Source: Xylanibacter brevis ATCC 19188
GTDB taxonomy: Bacteria; Bacteroidota; Bacteroidia; Bacteroidales; Bacteroidaceae
Reading direction: 5' to 3'
NCBI RefSeq assembly: GCF_000621725.1
Contig: NZ_JHXM01000007.1
Coordinates: 1 to 64,000, forward strand
DNA length: 64,000 nucleotides
Shown: positions 28,601 through 34,066 of the stretch, piece after piece
Layout: each line of letters opens with the position of its first letter
Position numbering within the stretch: the stretch's first letter is position 1
Notes under the pieces: generated by a model
Databases searched by the model: none
The model's input: only the letters and a program-made list of their open reading frames with translations
Told to the model about the DNA's origin: nothing
Program-made: the position numbers and the translations under genes

Positions 28601-29184
28601 GTAGTAACGATTTTTCCGCCTTCTTCTTTATCATAGCCTGTGATGGTAGCGGAAACCCACACCCTCTCTACGGTGAGGCTATAGTCCTTATATTCTTTTC
28701 CGACAAAGCCCACCAGTCCGGCAGAGTGCTTTCCGCCAGATATATTACCCGTGACGTGCAGGTTGCGGATGGTGGCGTTGGACGCAAAGACGAATGGCGC
28801 CATGTAGTTATCATTGTAGGGATTGGCAATCTCTGCATTCAGCGTATGTCCATTACCGTTGAATGTTCCATGGAAAGGTGCATCCAAGTTCAGGCCTACC
28901 CAGTTTGTCACCGTGAAGTCAGCATCCATAATGGCATTGACCTCCTGACCACCGGCCTGGTCAACCAGCAGTCTGAAGCGCTCCCAGTCGCTCTCATTAC
29001 GCAATACGTGGTAGCTGACTCCATCTACGATGATAACATCGTCATTAGGATTGTCTGCCCATGTCGATGTAGGTGACACCCACATGATGGCGGACAACAA
29101 GGCTGCCAACAGGAAAGACAGGCGTCTTCCCTTCATGATCTGGCGCAACTTGTTGCACATCTGTTCTTTCTGAAATTGTTTCAT
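19618..29184 (-). CDS. Giant (3188-residue) surface protein with LamG-like domains and C-terminal sorting tail
   Basis: Signal peptide in residues 1-43 (core LSFLLAALLSAIMWV, ending STWA); an alternative start is Met17. Residues ~60-160 hold GLUG-like beta repeats (FHGTFNGNGHTLNAEI, SAGLVGFVG). Fibronectin-III-like stretches lie near ~440-760. A carboxypeptidase-regulatory-like domain lies at ~770-830 (IEGYLRFDDGTGIPGIDINI), with another near 880. An SbsA-type Ig-like motif (VMGDNIIFHFSEAIE) is near 2085. Two LamG/concanavalin-like domains lie at ~2140-2270 and ~2320-2490 (RWHHYVMTVNRSSQVASIYV). The end is a sorting-type tail (WYTVQGIKLSTKP, GVYIFNGRK). It is the first gene of a four-gene operon. 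It probably reaches the surface through a type IX-like route and binds carbohydrate or host ligands (inference). Confidence 0.9.
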   Translation of the reverse strand: MKQFQKEQMCNKLRQIMKGRRLSFLLAALLSAIMWVSPTSTWADNPNDDVIIVDGVSYHVLRNESDWERFRLLVDQAGGQEVNAIMDADFTVTNWVGLNLDAPFHGTFNGNGHTLNAEIANPYNDNYMAPFVFASNATIRNLHVTGNISGGKHSAGLVGFVGKEYKDYSLTVERVWVSATITGYDKEEGGKIVTTGEILGGFIGHARQNAIVMRDCLFDGKIVYAPKNKKKESFAGAFVGWGEKGASFDLSRLYEKGSREKIDRYSICYYDGDAWGGYDHPCIYTIHDWSECGDHKNFTDQAALMNKMNENENGSWQLVDGKAVPVITANPTFECYDIVPGTESGEEGMLKIPFSCDQMVKWIDMWYTDENGNRKDLPRLTLPDNSYSGFLKLPASEIHRDLRMVVRLTPDIIIYDHDAKNDAVLHNPRNLKCDVLTHSKQSLTDAGAVRLQWETKDPAFNDAVEGDQFVVLRSLTGKLEDASSIGAVMFDGEVTNYEYKDSTLMSTLTAEQIDLATGTAQVAYWVVRASAQQLWGLDASKNPTVATVQPTLDKLALVQPTDVKATWSNQEEHLAKVTWSYKENDDSHRYVWDDRVSMMLQVNTYNRDKKSVDNTMTAITAEQLRAGEAELLLNRSCVDYQITLLVDASKTALGKDTTHIDVQVPADKFYHENMGRIDQESLVARELQSSVLLTWSNVDEEPVDYYEVWRCDANSNTFELIAGELTEMQFEDKTTSPVHQYKYYVRGVNSCEGLKFEDTKTVAANCTQTGSIEGYLRFDDGTGIPGIDINITSADNNSWKTTTDESGFFRISDLPYVDGTETTFNVAPQLKNFSDVQPATLKTTPGGNVVTGVIFTAKESVKFSGLVLYKGTSIPVQGVSFLVDGREVHNGSSKVVTDHDGKYSFRMLADKHTIQAVKDGHVFSQDGFYHKDKDQAIEYNFTSDQAGIYFYDETRVKLIGRVAGGKEQGAIPLGNSLSRNNLGDNLQLVFALEGDNASRLVWDVQNTDLKERNEVFTHKAHDTRYEYQTTVHTTLNRMVVTPDVHTGEYEVLLPPVKWKIQQITAKGYATLFQSGQVGDVLDLTDSLTLHTDTIEGSWMNAEKAPIHEAVVEYNAQYSRIYHSPVIIDYKQIGYDKFDFFGDQYYSYKDVSGGKQKLTLAYGVKKKNWPQGKRDSLETLYTFGYPVFSIERKYPVKISATERYYYNNNIKSDTIDIIRLSGGEVTIHNGMVSSTHRDVVELDSVGEATYNLEAAQVPYLLTSKDALRTVTMTLLLDGTHYEAQPLRAYILNIQQLKGAKDILNYSTPLLVDVLRDPPGGASKATLSKGSTLKYSYQMDMTWNFGMDIGITMGGQMATFTGVVAAPMGAGGVGGFNFSSKNDLSFSIDLMFSGSGNRAFNYTMTATEDISTSSAATMVGADADLYIGIDQNIVVKPATAIRVIPDSIFQQMGGQQMAGRMVEIAQGSDGEGKLLHLVRDEVVTYGPVINSNFVHSQYYIVKQLIPSLEDQCRSMMFTGSKEQAKERANATGELVYWSKVEKEAKTFGAEYELVAPDGYTGNKIDEVAHYHENIVKWMEMIAQNEREKLTARDLVQNFDVDGGSAINYGETFTSDYSNTNSFVNPMTPLTEGYFDSEAGSGLAGLAGTVGPMVAKILSQILSKKTGEDKGSQEGKGTTVEIKAPGFETKIDLKPAISFNVKPRDTESKAFSRKESFAIGMDRKSHLNFDVYRVETSTDDVTCNDVLDVFVGSNFNEQAAHDYNYLKRDLDLKNYRQPRSFVYRTRGGATCRPYEDERKSLFYNPETVIDERTKKIENPIIKMDKQSVSGVPFGEAARFKLYLANESEAPEAAYNYFKIYQSEMSNPDGAKLVVDGVPLTGDGRTVEVRPGQITEKTLEVYASEKFDYQDMKIGIISVGDMTVYQEVSFDVHYLQTAGPVSITTPGDKWIMNCDAPQDGDKGWYLPVVIAGFDKNQHNFDHIEFQYKETTRGDDYWTNLCGYYADSTLYAAASGTKEMIPENGNITTRFFGESDIMEKAYDLRAVLFCRNGNAFLTHESKVLSGVKDTRRPQLFGNPDPKDGVLVMGDNIIFHFSEAIEHNYLREATNFEVKGETNETNLQEASSLQFNGQGYAQSEARRNFTDKNITVEVMIQPDSTAQAMPIFSHGRDGKQLQLWLTADRRLRMLIDGRELLGTSVLDCKSFQRVAFVLDNDRQKLTLYTNKEEGSLSNVTYSGYGPLIFGATNQIDISKRSFFKGRMIQGRIWNRAMDIVTLNSYSEQMLTGYEMGLADYYPMNEGKGDYATDLAQGAHLTLKGVDWSHPNSMSLKLDKNEEKPIKGLQLLEKALMRTAEQDYTLMFWFKTNESGRGALLSNGSGRKTDVAAINKFFIGFEGPTLKYRSYGQEFSLGDDYSDDRWHHYVMTVNRSSQVASIYVDEEMKAQFATDSLGGMTGDFYMGNMVWKETGKENDKIHQENAFSGHIDGLTLFEQALPFSLIKRYASKALGGSEMGLLTYIDFERQERQQNNAIELQPYAMNKTITHDDKGNPREQADSVFVNPVLDIISRIDLNMGAPVHAYEELRNLNFSFVGRDNRILINIDELQKRINKRTVYATVRDIPDLNGNFMASPATVAVFVDLNPLRWAKKTFKKTIRSSSVVDVTFDVNIVNNSGVSHTYTVENLPKWLVVNNGTGVIDARSEKTLTFTISRDTNVGTYDNVIYLTDENGLTEPLALDISVEGTQPLWTVPNNMKQFSMSIVARVEIDDDIVTDTEDKVAAFDAKGRCMGVSNITYDQNSSESLVFMSVYDSTTVSTPLSFRLWHHETGKIMALKSLQDVAFHPEGSVGTTKEPLVLQAGDLYIQRINLMGGWNWVSLNVLNDSFRDVKTLLNSFNWQEGDMLTNENSSTSLLYKYGEWLSNKGTASFDNMKASVSESYRIKVSRPASFDITGAILKNEGDRTITVKHGWNSIGYTPVLNLPVATALADYLDEAEDGDVVKSKTAFAMFTVDANGSRKWKGDLQYMIPGEGYMLYRKRAGEATFIYPYFEPNTTFFEETSSRQYAYSSNMSLTAVAEGIELQEGDKLIAYADAENVGEATIQGDRIYMTIAGDRRMPLSFAVERDGEIIAATGQVMNFEVNAISGSYNEPTKIGFVAAEQWPQHGWYTVQGIKLSTKPTRAGVYIFNGRKQVIK

Positions 29185-29303
29185 AATGATTGTTATTTAT
29201 TAGGTTTTCTTTTCTCGTTTTTAGTCAGTCAATCGTTGATAGGAGTGTTAATAGTTCTCTAGACATGTATATTTTTTCTTTTTTTAAGATTGCTTTTAAT
29301 TTG

Positions 29304-29311
29304 CAAAGTTA
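29304..29311 (-). promoter_or_regulatory. -7 box of the giant surface-protein operon
   Basis: The minus strand reads TAACTTTG, about 120 nt before the ATG. The two-part operator begins 35 nt upstream, the same geometry as at aspA. Confidence 0.55.
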
Positions 29312-29345
29312 TATAAATAATGTGTATGTTGTATATTGTTGTATA

Positions 29346-29380
29346 GGCATTTTTGCACCGCGTATGGGCATTTTTGCACA
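29346..29380. promoter_or_regulatory. Two-part operator-like motif upstream of the giant gene
   Basis: GGCATTTTTGCAC and GGCATTTTTGCACA start 21 bp apart with GTATG between, matching 15624-15658 at all but a few spacer positions. It lies between the giant gene and the divergent AraC-type regulator, which could be its binder. Confidence 0.65.
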
Positions 29381-29486
29381 TACAGATGCCTGTTTTGTCA
29401 ACTTCCTGTGATGCGAAGAAATGCAGAACTTGCTCTGTTTCAGTAAAAAAAGTGATGAGTTTGCTTGTTCGTATGGTAATTTTTTG

Positions 29487-29494
29487 TAATTTTG
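29487..29494 (+). promoter_or_regulatory. Candidate -7 box of the AraC-type regulator gene
   Basis: TAATTTTG followed by CGACGG, 100 nt before the ATG at 29594. A TTTG at 29460 is 23 nt upstream, longer than usual. Confidence 0.4.
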
Positions 29495-29593
29495 CGACGG
29501 AAAGTTATAGTGACAACTTCGCAGAAGTAAATAGAATGGAAATTTTGTTTTATACTTGGCTTTCTGTGTCTTTACCGTTAAAAGAAATTTGAA

Positions 29594-30250
29594 ATGAAAC
29601 TACGCTACCAACAGATATTAACCGCCGTCATTGTTGTACTGACGACTACGGCCTGTGAGAATCAGATGTCTGATAGACAGATTGTCCTGCGGCATAGTCA
29701 TATCGTCTTGCAATGGCTCGTGCTGGTGCTGTTTCTTAGTGTTATAGCTATATTGATCTTTTTTCTTTGTCGGATTCAAAAGCAAAACTATCAACTGCAT
29801 CGTGCCATCAAATCGTTGAAGCAGTTGCAGCCACTGTCAGATATAAAGACAGCTTCGGCAACTGAACCACAGCAGCTCACTGACGATGAGGACCTGCAGA
29901 ACTATCTGAAGATGGAAAGCCTGATAAACGAACAAAAGGTGTTTCTCAACCCGTTGGCAAACATCGATATGGTGATGGAGAAAGCAGGCTATAGCCGTAG
30001 GACTTCAACAAGACTTATTCAGCAGTTTGGCAATAGCAACACACGTTTGGACTACTTGAACCAAAAGCGCGTGGTATATGCCGCGCAACAACTGTTGGCA
30101 GACCTGTCGGCATCGACGAAGGAAGTGGGCGCTCGCTCGGGGTTCTATGATGACAGCACGTTTCGTCGTAATTTTAAGAAGTACTACGGCGTGACGCCGG
30201 CTGCCTTTCGGACCTTGCATGGCGCTGGCGGTGCAGAGGCACCTGACTGA
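29594..30250 (+). CDS. Membrane-anchored AraC-type transcriptional regulator
   Basis: 218 residues. The N-terminal hydrophobic stretch (ILTAVIVVLTTTACENQ) is followed by a second membrane segment (~37-60, VLQWLVLVLFLSVIAILIFF), a linker, and a C-terminal AraC-type double helix-turn-helix (residues ~120-205). The latter shows MVMEKAGYSRRTSTRLIQQF and EVGARSGFYDDSTFRRNFKK with YYGVTPAAFR. DNA-binding regulators tethered to the membrane are common in Bacteroidetes, often with periplasmic TPR sensors; this one lacks a sensor domain. It is divergent from the giant surface-protein operon and may control it through the shared motif (inference). Confidence 0.8.
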   Translation: MKLRYQQILTAVIVVLTTTACENQMSDRQIVLRHSHIVLQWLVLVLFLSVIAILIFFLCRIQKQNYQLHRAIKSLKQLQPLSDIKTASATEPQQLTDDEDLQNYLKMESLINEQKVFLNPLANIDMVMEKAGYSRRTSTRLIQQFGNSNTRLDYLNQKRVVYAAQQLLADLSASTKEVGARSGFYDDSTFRRNFKKYYGVTPAAFRTLHGAGGAEAPD

Positions 30251-30252
30251 AG

Positions 30253-30290
30253 AAAAAAAAGCTATCACCGTTGAGATGATAGCTTTTTTT
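30253..30290. terminator. Bidirectional rho-independent terminator
   Basis: AAAAGCTATCA pairs with TGATAGCTTTT around CCGTTGAGA, with an A-run on one side and a T-run on the other. It lies between the convergent AraC-type and GH51 genes. Confidence 0.9.
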
Positions 30291-30310
30291 ATGTTGTATC
30301 GAAACAATAC

Positions 30311-32344
30311 TTATTTCTTGATTCTGTAGAGACGGAACGACATGGCGGGAAGCTGGTCGTTAAGCAGTACGGACTTCTTGGCAGCTTCGCACTGCACACT
30401 GCCTGCCACCGGTGTGATCTTGGTGGGGTTGTCCAGTGTGTTCTCATCGTCCATCGAACCATTGTGGCTCAGCGTCAGTGTGGTGGCTACGGGGGCGCCC
30501 GTCATGCCCTGCAGGTTGAGGGTGATGTCCTGCGCCTGCTTGGCGGTGTTGATGACCTTCACGATGACCTCGCCAGTGGTCTTGTCGAAGACAGATGAAG
30601 CAAACAGGCCGTCCTGACCGTCAAGACCTGCCACGGGCTGTGTCTTCTTGCCCTTGGCATCGCTGGGATCCTTCATGGTGAGCTTCAGCACGTTGGTGCC
30701 TTTGTTCATGGCATACATCTGCTGCACGTAGTAGCTTACCGACTTGAACGAACGCAGGTTGTCGTACCAGATCATGTCGGGACGCCACTGCCAACCGTCA
30801 ACGTGGGCGAAGAGGGGAGCGTAGGTGGCCATCTCTACGATGTCGGCATTGCGCTCGATGCCCGTCATGAAGGCTGCCTCGTAGAGCGATGTCTCGTAGT
30901 GGTTCCACTTCTTTCCCTTGCCGTGGCAGGCATATTCGCCAGCAAACACCTTGGGACCCTTGCGGTCGTAGCTGTCGTAGCGCATGGCACCGCAGTTGCC
31001 ATATTTCTTCTTTGCTTCGGGGGTGGCCAGGAACCACTCCTCGGGACGATAGAAGTGCTCATCGACCAGGTCGGCCTTCTGGGCTTTCATAGCCTCCCAG
31101 CCCTTCTCAAACATCTTGCCCTCGGAGTCGGGACCACTGGTGCCGATGATCTTGATATTGGGATATTTGGCTCGGATGGCCTCTACGAAGGGCTTCAGAC
31201 GCTCGAAGTAGGGCGTGTCCCACTGTTCATTGCCCACACCGATATATTTCATGTTGAATGGTGCGGGGTGGCCCATCTCGGCGCGAATCTTTGCCCACTT
31301 AGAAGTGGCGGGGTCGCCATTGGCAAACTCGATGAGATCCAGACAATCATCAATGAAAGGCTGCAGCTCGTCCATCTTGGCATGAGCCTCCAAGCGATTC
31401 TGGAACTGACAAGCCAGACCAACGCTGAGCACGGGCAGTGGCTCAGCACCAATGTCCTCGCAGAGCTGGAAGAACTCGAAGAAGCCAAGGCCATAGCTCT
31501 GGTAGTAGTCAGCATAATAGCGGTAGTCGAAGGTGTCCTCCCAACGGTTGCGGTTCAGCGGACGGTTCTCAACGGGACCGATGGTGTTCTTCCACTGGTA
31601 GCGGGTGTCCAGTGTGGTGCCCTCGACGATGCAACCGCCAGGGAAGCGGAATACGCCGGGATGCATGTCCTGAAGTGCCTCGGCCAGGTCGCGGCGCATG
31701 CCGTTCGTACGACCTTTATAGGTGTCAACGGGGAATAGTGAGATGTGCTCCAGCGCTACGGGGTTACCGTTGCTCAGGAAAATGCGCAACTGGGCCTTGG
31801 CATTGGTGCGCGTTGACTTCAGAACGATTTCGTATTTCTGCCACTCGGATGAGGTGATGTCCAGCTTCTGTTCAACAAACTGCTGGCGCTCCTCCATGGT
31901 GTTCTGGTCTATCAGCTGTACGCGAATCTGCGACTTGCCCTTGGGTGCCTTGGCCCACACGCTGAAACGGTATTCCTTGTCCTTCTCCACGCCGATGCCA
32001 AAGAAGCCTTCGTTCTGCAGACCGGTGCGGCGCTCGCGGTGACCAGGGTCAGAGAGTACGACGTAGTGTGGACAACGCTCGAAGGGACCATCGTCCTTCA
32101 GAGCCACATTGCCAAACACGCGCCAGCCCATGAACGACTGCGGAAATTCGAACGAACGGTTTTTTACCAGTTCGCCATACAGGCCGCCGTCGGCAGCAAA
32201 GTTGATGTCTTCAAAGAAGATGCCGTACATGGTCGGCGACACAGAAGCACCCATTTTCTTGGTGTTTACGTCCATCACATGGCCCGCATGGGCAGCCAGC
32301 GATGCAGCAAGCAGCATGGTGCAGGAGATTAGTTTTAGTTTCAT
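30311..32344 (-). CDS. GH51 alpha-L-arabinofuranosidase
   Basis: 677 residues, in the usual range for exported GH51 enzymes of Bacteroidales. Signal peptide (LISCTMLLAASLAAHA). Residues ~100-210 look like a CBM4/9-type beta-sandwich. A (beta/alpha)8 catalytic domain follows, with MHPGVFRFPGGCIVEG (~235), the acid/base Glu in KYIGVGNEQWDTP (~370) and the nucleophile Glu in KVFAGEYACH (~469). The C-terminal beta domain is typical of the family. It releases terminal arabinose from arabinan or arabinoxylan, probably in the periplasm. It stands alone, with its own promoter and a 3' terminator, and is not part of the neighbouring mannan locus. Confidence 0.93.
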   Translation of the reverse strand: MKLKLISCTMLLAASLAAHAGHVMDVNTKKMGASVSPTMYGIFFEDINFAADGGLYGELVKNRSFEFPQSFMGWRVFGNVALKDDGPFERCPHYVVLSDPGHRERRTGLQNEGFFGIGVEKDKEYRFSVWAKAPKGKSQIRVQLIDQNTMEERQQFVEQKLDITSSEWQKYEIVLKSTRTNAKAQLRIFLSNGNPVALEHISLFPVDTYKGRTNGMRRDLAEALQDMHPGVFRFPGGCIVEGTTLDTRYQWKNTIGPVENRPLNRNRWEDTFDYRYYADYYQSYGLGFFEFFQLCEDIGAEPLPVLSVGLACQFQNRLEAHAKMDELQPFIDDCLDLIEFANGDPATSKWAKIRAEMGHPAPFNMKYIGVGNEQWDTPYFERLKPFVEAIRAKYPNIKIIGTSGPDSEGKMFEKGWEAMKAQKADLVDEHFYRPEEWFLATPEAKKKYGNCGAMRYDSYDRKGPKVFAGEYACHGKGKKWNHYETSLYEAAFMTGIERNADIVEMATYAPLFAHVDGWQWRPDMIWYDNLRSFKSVSYYVQQMYAMNKGTNVLKLTMKDPSDAKGKKTQPVAGLDGQDGLFASSVFDKTTGEVIVKVINTAKQAQDITLNLQGMTGAPVATTLTLSHNGSMDDENTLDNPTKITPVAGSVQCEAAKKSVLLNDQLPAMSFRLYRIKK

Positions 32345-32406
32345 ATAAATAGTTAGTTGTATGAATAGTTCGATTGTCTTTTGGCCATTTTAGGCCCTTT
32401 ATCGTG

Positions 32407-32438
32407 CAAAATTAGTTAAAAAAAGACAAAGAAACAAA
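32407..32438 (-). promoter_or_regulatory. Promoter of the GH51 gene
   Basis: The minus-strand -7 box TAATTTTG (32407-32414) has TTTG (32435-32438) 20 nt upstream. The leader is about 60 nt. Confidence 0.7.
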
Positions 32439-32457
32439 TCATTTACGGAAAAATGAC

Positions 32458-32465
32458 TACTTTTG
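32458..32465 (+). promoter_or_regulatory. Candidate -7 box of the receiver-domain gene
   Basis: TACTTTTG followed by TAACA, about 30 nt before the ATG at 32494; no TTTG at the expected upstream distance. Confidence 0.5.
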
Positions 32466-32493
32466 TAACACTTTAACGAACACACTAACGAAT

Positions 32494-32844
32494 ATGAAAA
32501 CAATTCTCGTAGCTGAAGACAACGACAGTAACTACCTTCTGATGACTTATATCCTGAAAAGAGACTATCAGGTTGTACGTGCAGCCAACGGACTGGAGGC
32601 CGTAGAGAAGGTGAATGCTGGTGGCATCGATCTGGTGCTGATGGACATTAAGATGCCTGTGATGGATGGATTGGAGGCTACCAAGAAAATTAAGGAAACG
32701 CATCCAGAACTTCCTGTTATTGCACTGACGGCAAATGCTTTCGAAACCGATAAGCAGCTGGCACTTGACGCGGGAAGCAATGACTTCCTGACGAAGCCTG
32801 TCAACAGCAGGAAGTGTCTGGATACGATTGCAAAGTTTATTTAA
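32494..32844 (+). CDS. Orphan response-regulator receiver domain
   Basis: 116 residues: a receiver (REC) domain and nothing else. The acidic pocket is in LVAEDNDSNY, the phospho-acceptor Asp is in LVLMDIKMPVMDG (near residue 51), the Thr is in VIALTANAF and the Lys is in DFLTKPVN. There is no DNA-binding or enzymatic output domain, so it is CheY-like and probably acts as a phosphate relay for a hybrid histidine kinase encoded elsewhere (inference). It has its own promoter. Its stop region overlaps that of the convergent MFS gene by 4 nt. Confidence 0.93.
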   Translation: MKTILVAEDNDSNYLLMTYILKRDYQVVRAANGLEAVEKVNAGGIDLVLMDIKMPVMDGLEATKKIKETHPELPVIALTANAFETDKQLALDAGSNDFLTKPVNSRKCLDTIAKFI

Positions 32845-33992
32845 TCAGAAGAAGCACTCTTGACAAAGAATGCGCAGTAGGTGAGATAGAGCACGCAGCA
32901 CAGTGTGACCATGATGCCACCTACAATACCTACCGTACCTATAGCGAAGCCTATGGCAGGGGTGACAACGCCACCGCCTGCTACTGCTGTAATCATAAGG
33001 CCGGAAATCTGATTGGCCTTATCGGGCTTTGCTTGTAATGCCATGGAATAAATAATCGAGAAAACGGATGAGGCGAAAAAGCCTACAGTACCGATGCACA
33101 CCATGTTGACCGTGGCATGGTGCCAGAAGGTCATGACCAGTAGTGAGGCGATGCAGCAAAGAATGTTGACTCTGAAATAGCGGATGCTGGACATGCGCGC
33201 CAGGGCGAACACGCCAATGAAGGCACCAACGGTGCGACAGAAGAAGTAGATCTGGGGCGCAAACTTCACCTGACTCTCGCTCCAACCGAAACGTATGGCC
33301 ATCAGTTTGGAACTAATGAAATTGGTGGCTACATCGACACCCACAATAAAGAAGATGCCAAGGAAGAGCAGCAGGATGGTGTTGTCCTTTAGCAGCGCAA
33401 ACGAGCTGGACAGCGAAACCTGCTGTTCGGTGCTTGGTGTCTCGCGCTGAATGGGCGTGAGCATCAGCCATAGGGCCGACAATAGTGTGATGAGTCCCAA
33501 CAGGGGGAAACAGTAGTACCACTTGTCTTCGCCGCCATAGTTGACTGCAAGCAAAACAATCTCTGGACCTACCAACGACGAGAGGGCCTTGATAACCTGG
33601 CCAGCAGTCAGACTACTGGTCAGGAGTCTGCCATCGCTCACAACATTGTTTAATAATGGATTTAAAGACACTTGAAGGATGGCATTACCAATGCCCAGCA
33701 GGGCGTAGGCCAGCATACAGGTGATGCTATTGTAGGTGAGCAGTGGCAACAGCATGCCTACCACGGTGATGCCCATACTGAGCAGTACGGTGTTCTTGCG
33801 GCCCCATTTGTTCATCTGGTTGCCAATGGGGATGCCGAGGAACAAGAACCAGATGAATACCAGCGAGGGCACAAAGCCTGTCATGACGGGCGACCAGCCG
33901 AAGCTGCGCTGCACGTAGTCGGACGAGATGCCGACAATGTCGCAAAAACCCATCACGAAGAAGGCAAATAATACGGGGAGGGATTTTTTCAT
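32841..33992 (-). CDS. MFS sugar transporter (FucP/glucose-galactose type), last gene of mannan locus
   Basis: 383 residues with about 12 predicted membrane segments (FAFFVMGFCDIVGISSDYVQ, FIWFLFLGIPIGNQMNKWGR and others). The GNQMNKWGRKN stretch is the MFS loop 2-3 motif. Similarity is to FucP-like sugar permeases that are common in Bacteroidetes glycan loci. In this context it probably imports mannose, or a small manno-oligosaccharide, across the inner membrane. It lies 74 nt after the GH92 gene, with a hairpin in between, so its expression may be reduced relative to the upstream genes. Substrate is inferred. Confidence 0.85.
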   Translation of the reverse strand: MKKSLPVLFAFFVMGFCDIVGISSDYVQRSFGWSPVMTGFVPSLVFIWFLFLGIPIGNQMNKWGRKNTVLLSMGITVVGMLLPLLTYNSITCMLAYALLGIGNAILQVSLNPLLNNVVSDGRLLTSSLTAGQVIKALSSLVGPEIVLLAVNYGGEDKWYYCFPLLGLITLLSALWLMLTPIQRETPSTEQQVSLSSSFALLKDNTILLLFLGIFFIVGVDVATNFISSKLMAIRFGWSESQVKFAPQIYFFCRTVGAFIGVFALARMSSIRYFRVNILCCIASLLVMTFWHHATVNMVCIGTVGFFASSVFSIIYSMALQAKPDKANQISGLMITAVAGGGVVTPAIGFAIGTVGIVGGIMVTLCCVLYLTYCAFFVKSASSD

Positions 33993-34016
33993 CTTTTATT
34001 CTACTGAAAGTTAAAA

Positions 34017-34048
34017 TGGGAGTTCTTGGACAAGCCAAGCAACTCCCA
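34017..34048. terminator. Hairpin between GH92 and MFS genes
   Basis: TGGGAGTTCTTGG pairs with CCAAGCAACTCCCA (one bulge) over a 5-nt loop. On the plus strand it is followed by eight T; on the minus strand by TTTTAAC. It may end read-through from the receiver gene and attenuate the mannan operon. Confidence 0.65.
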
Positions 34049-34066
34049 ATTCTTTTTTTTGTTCTG

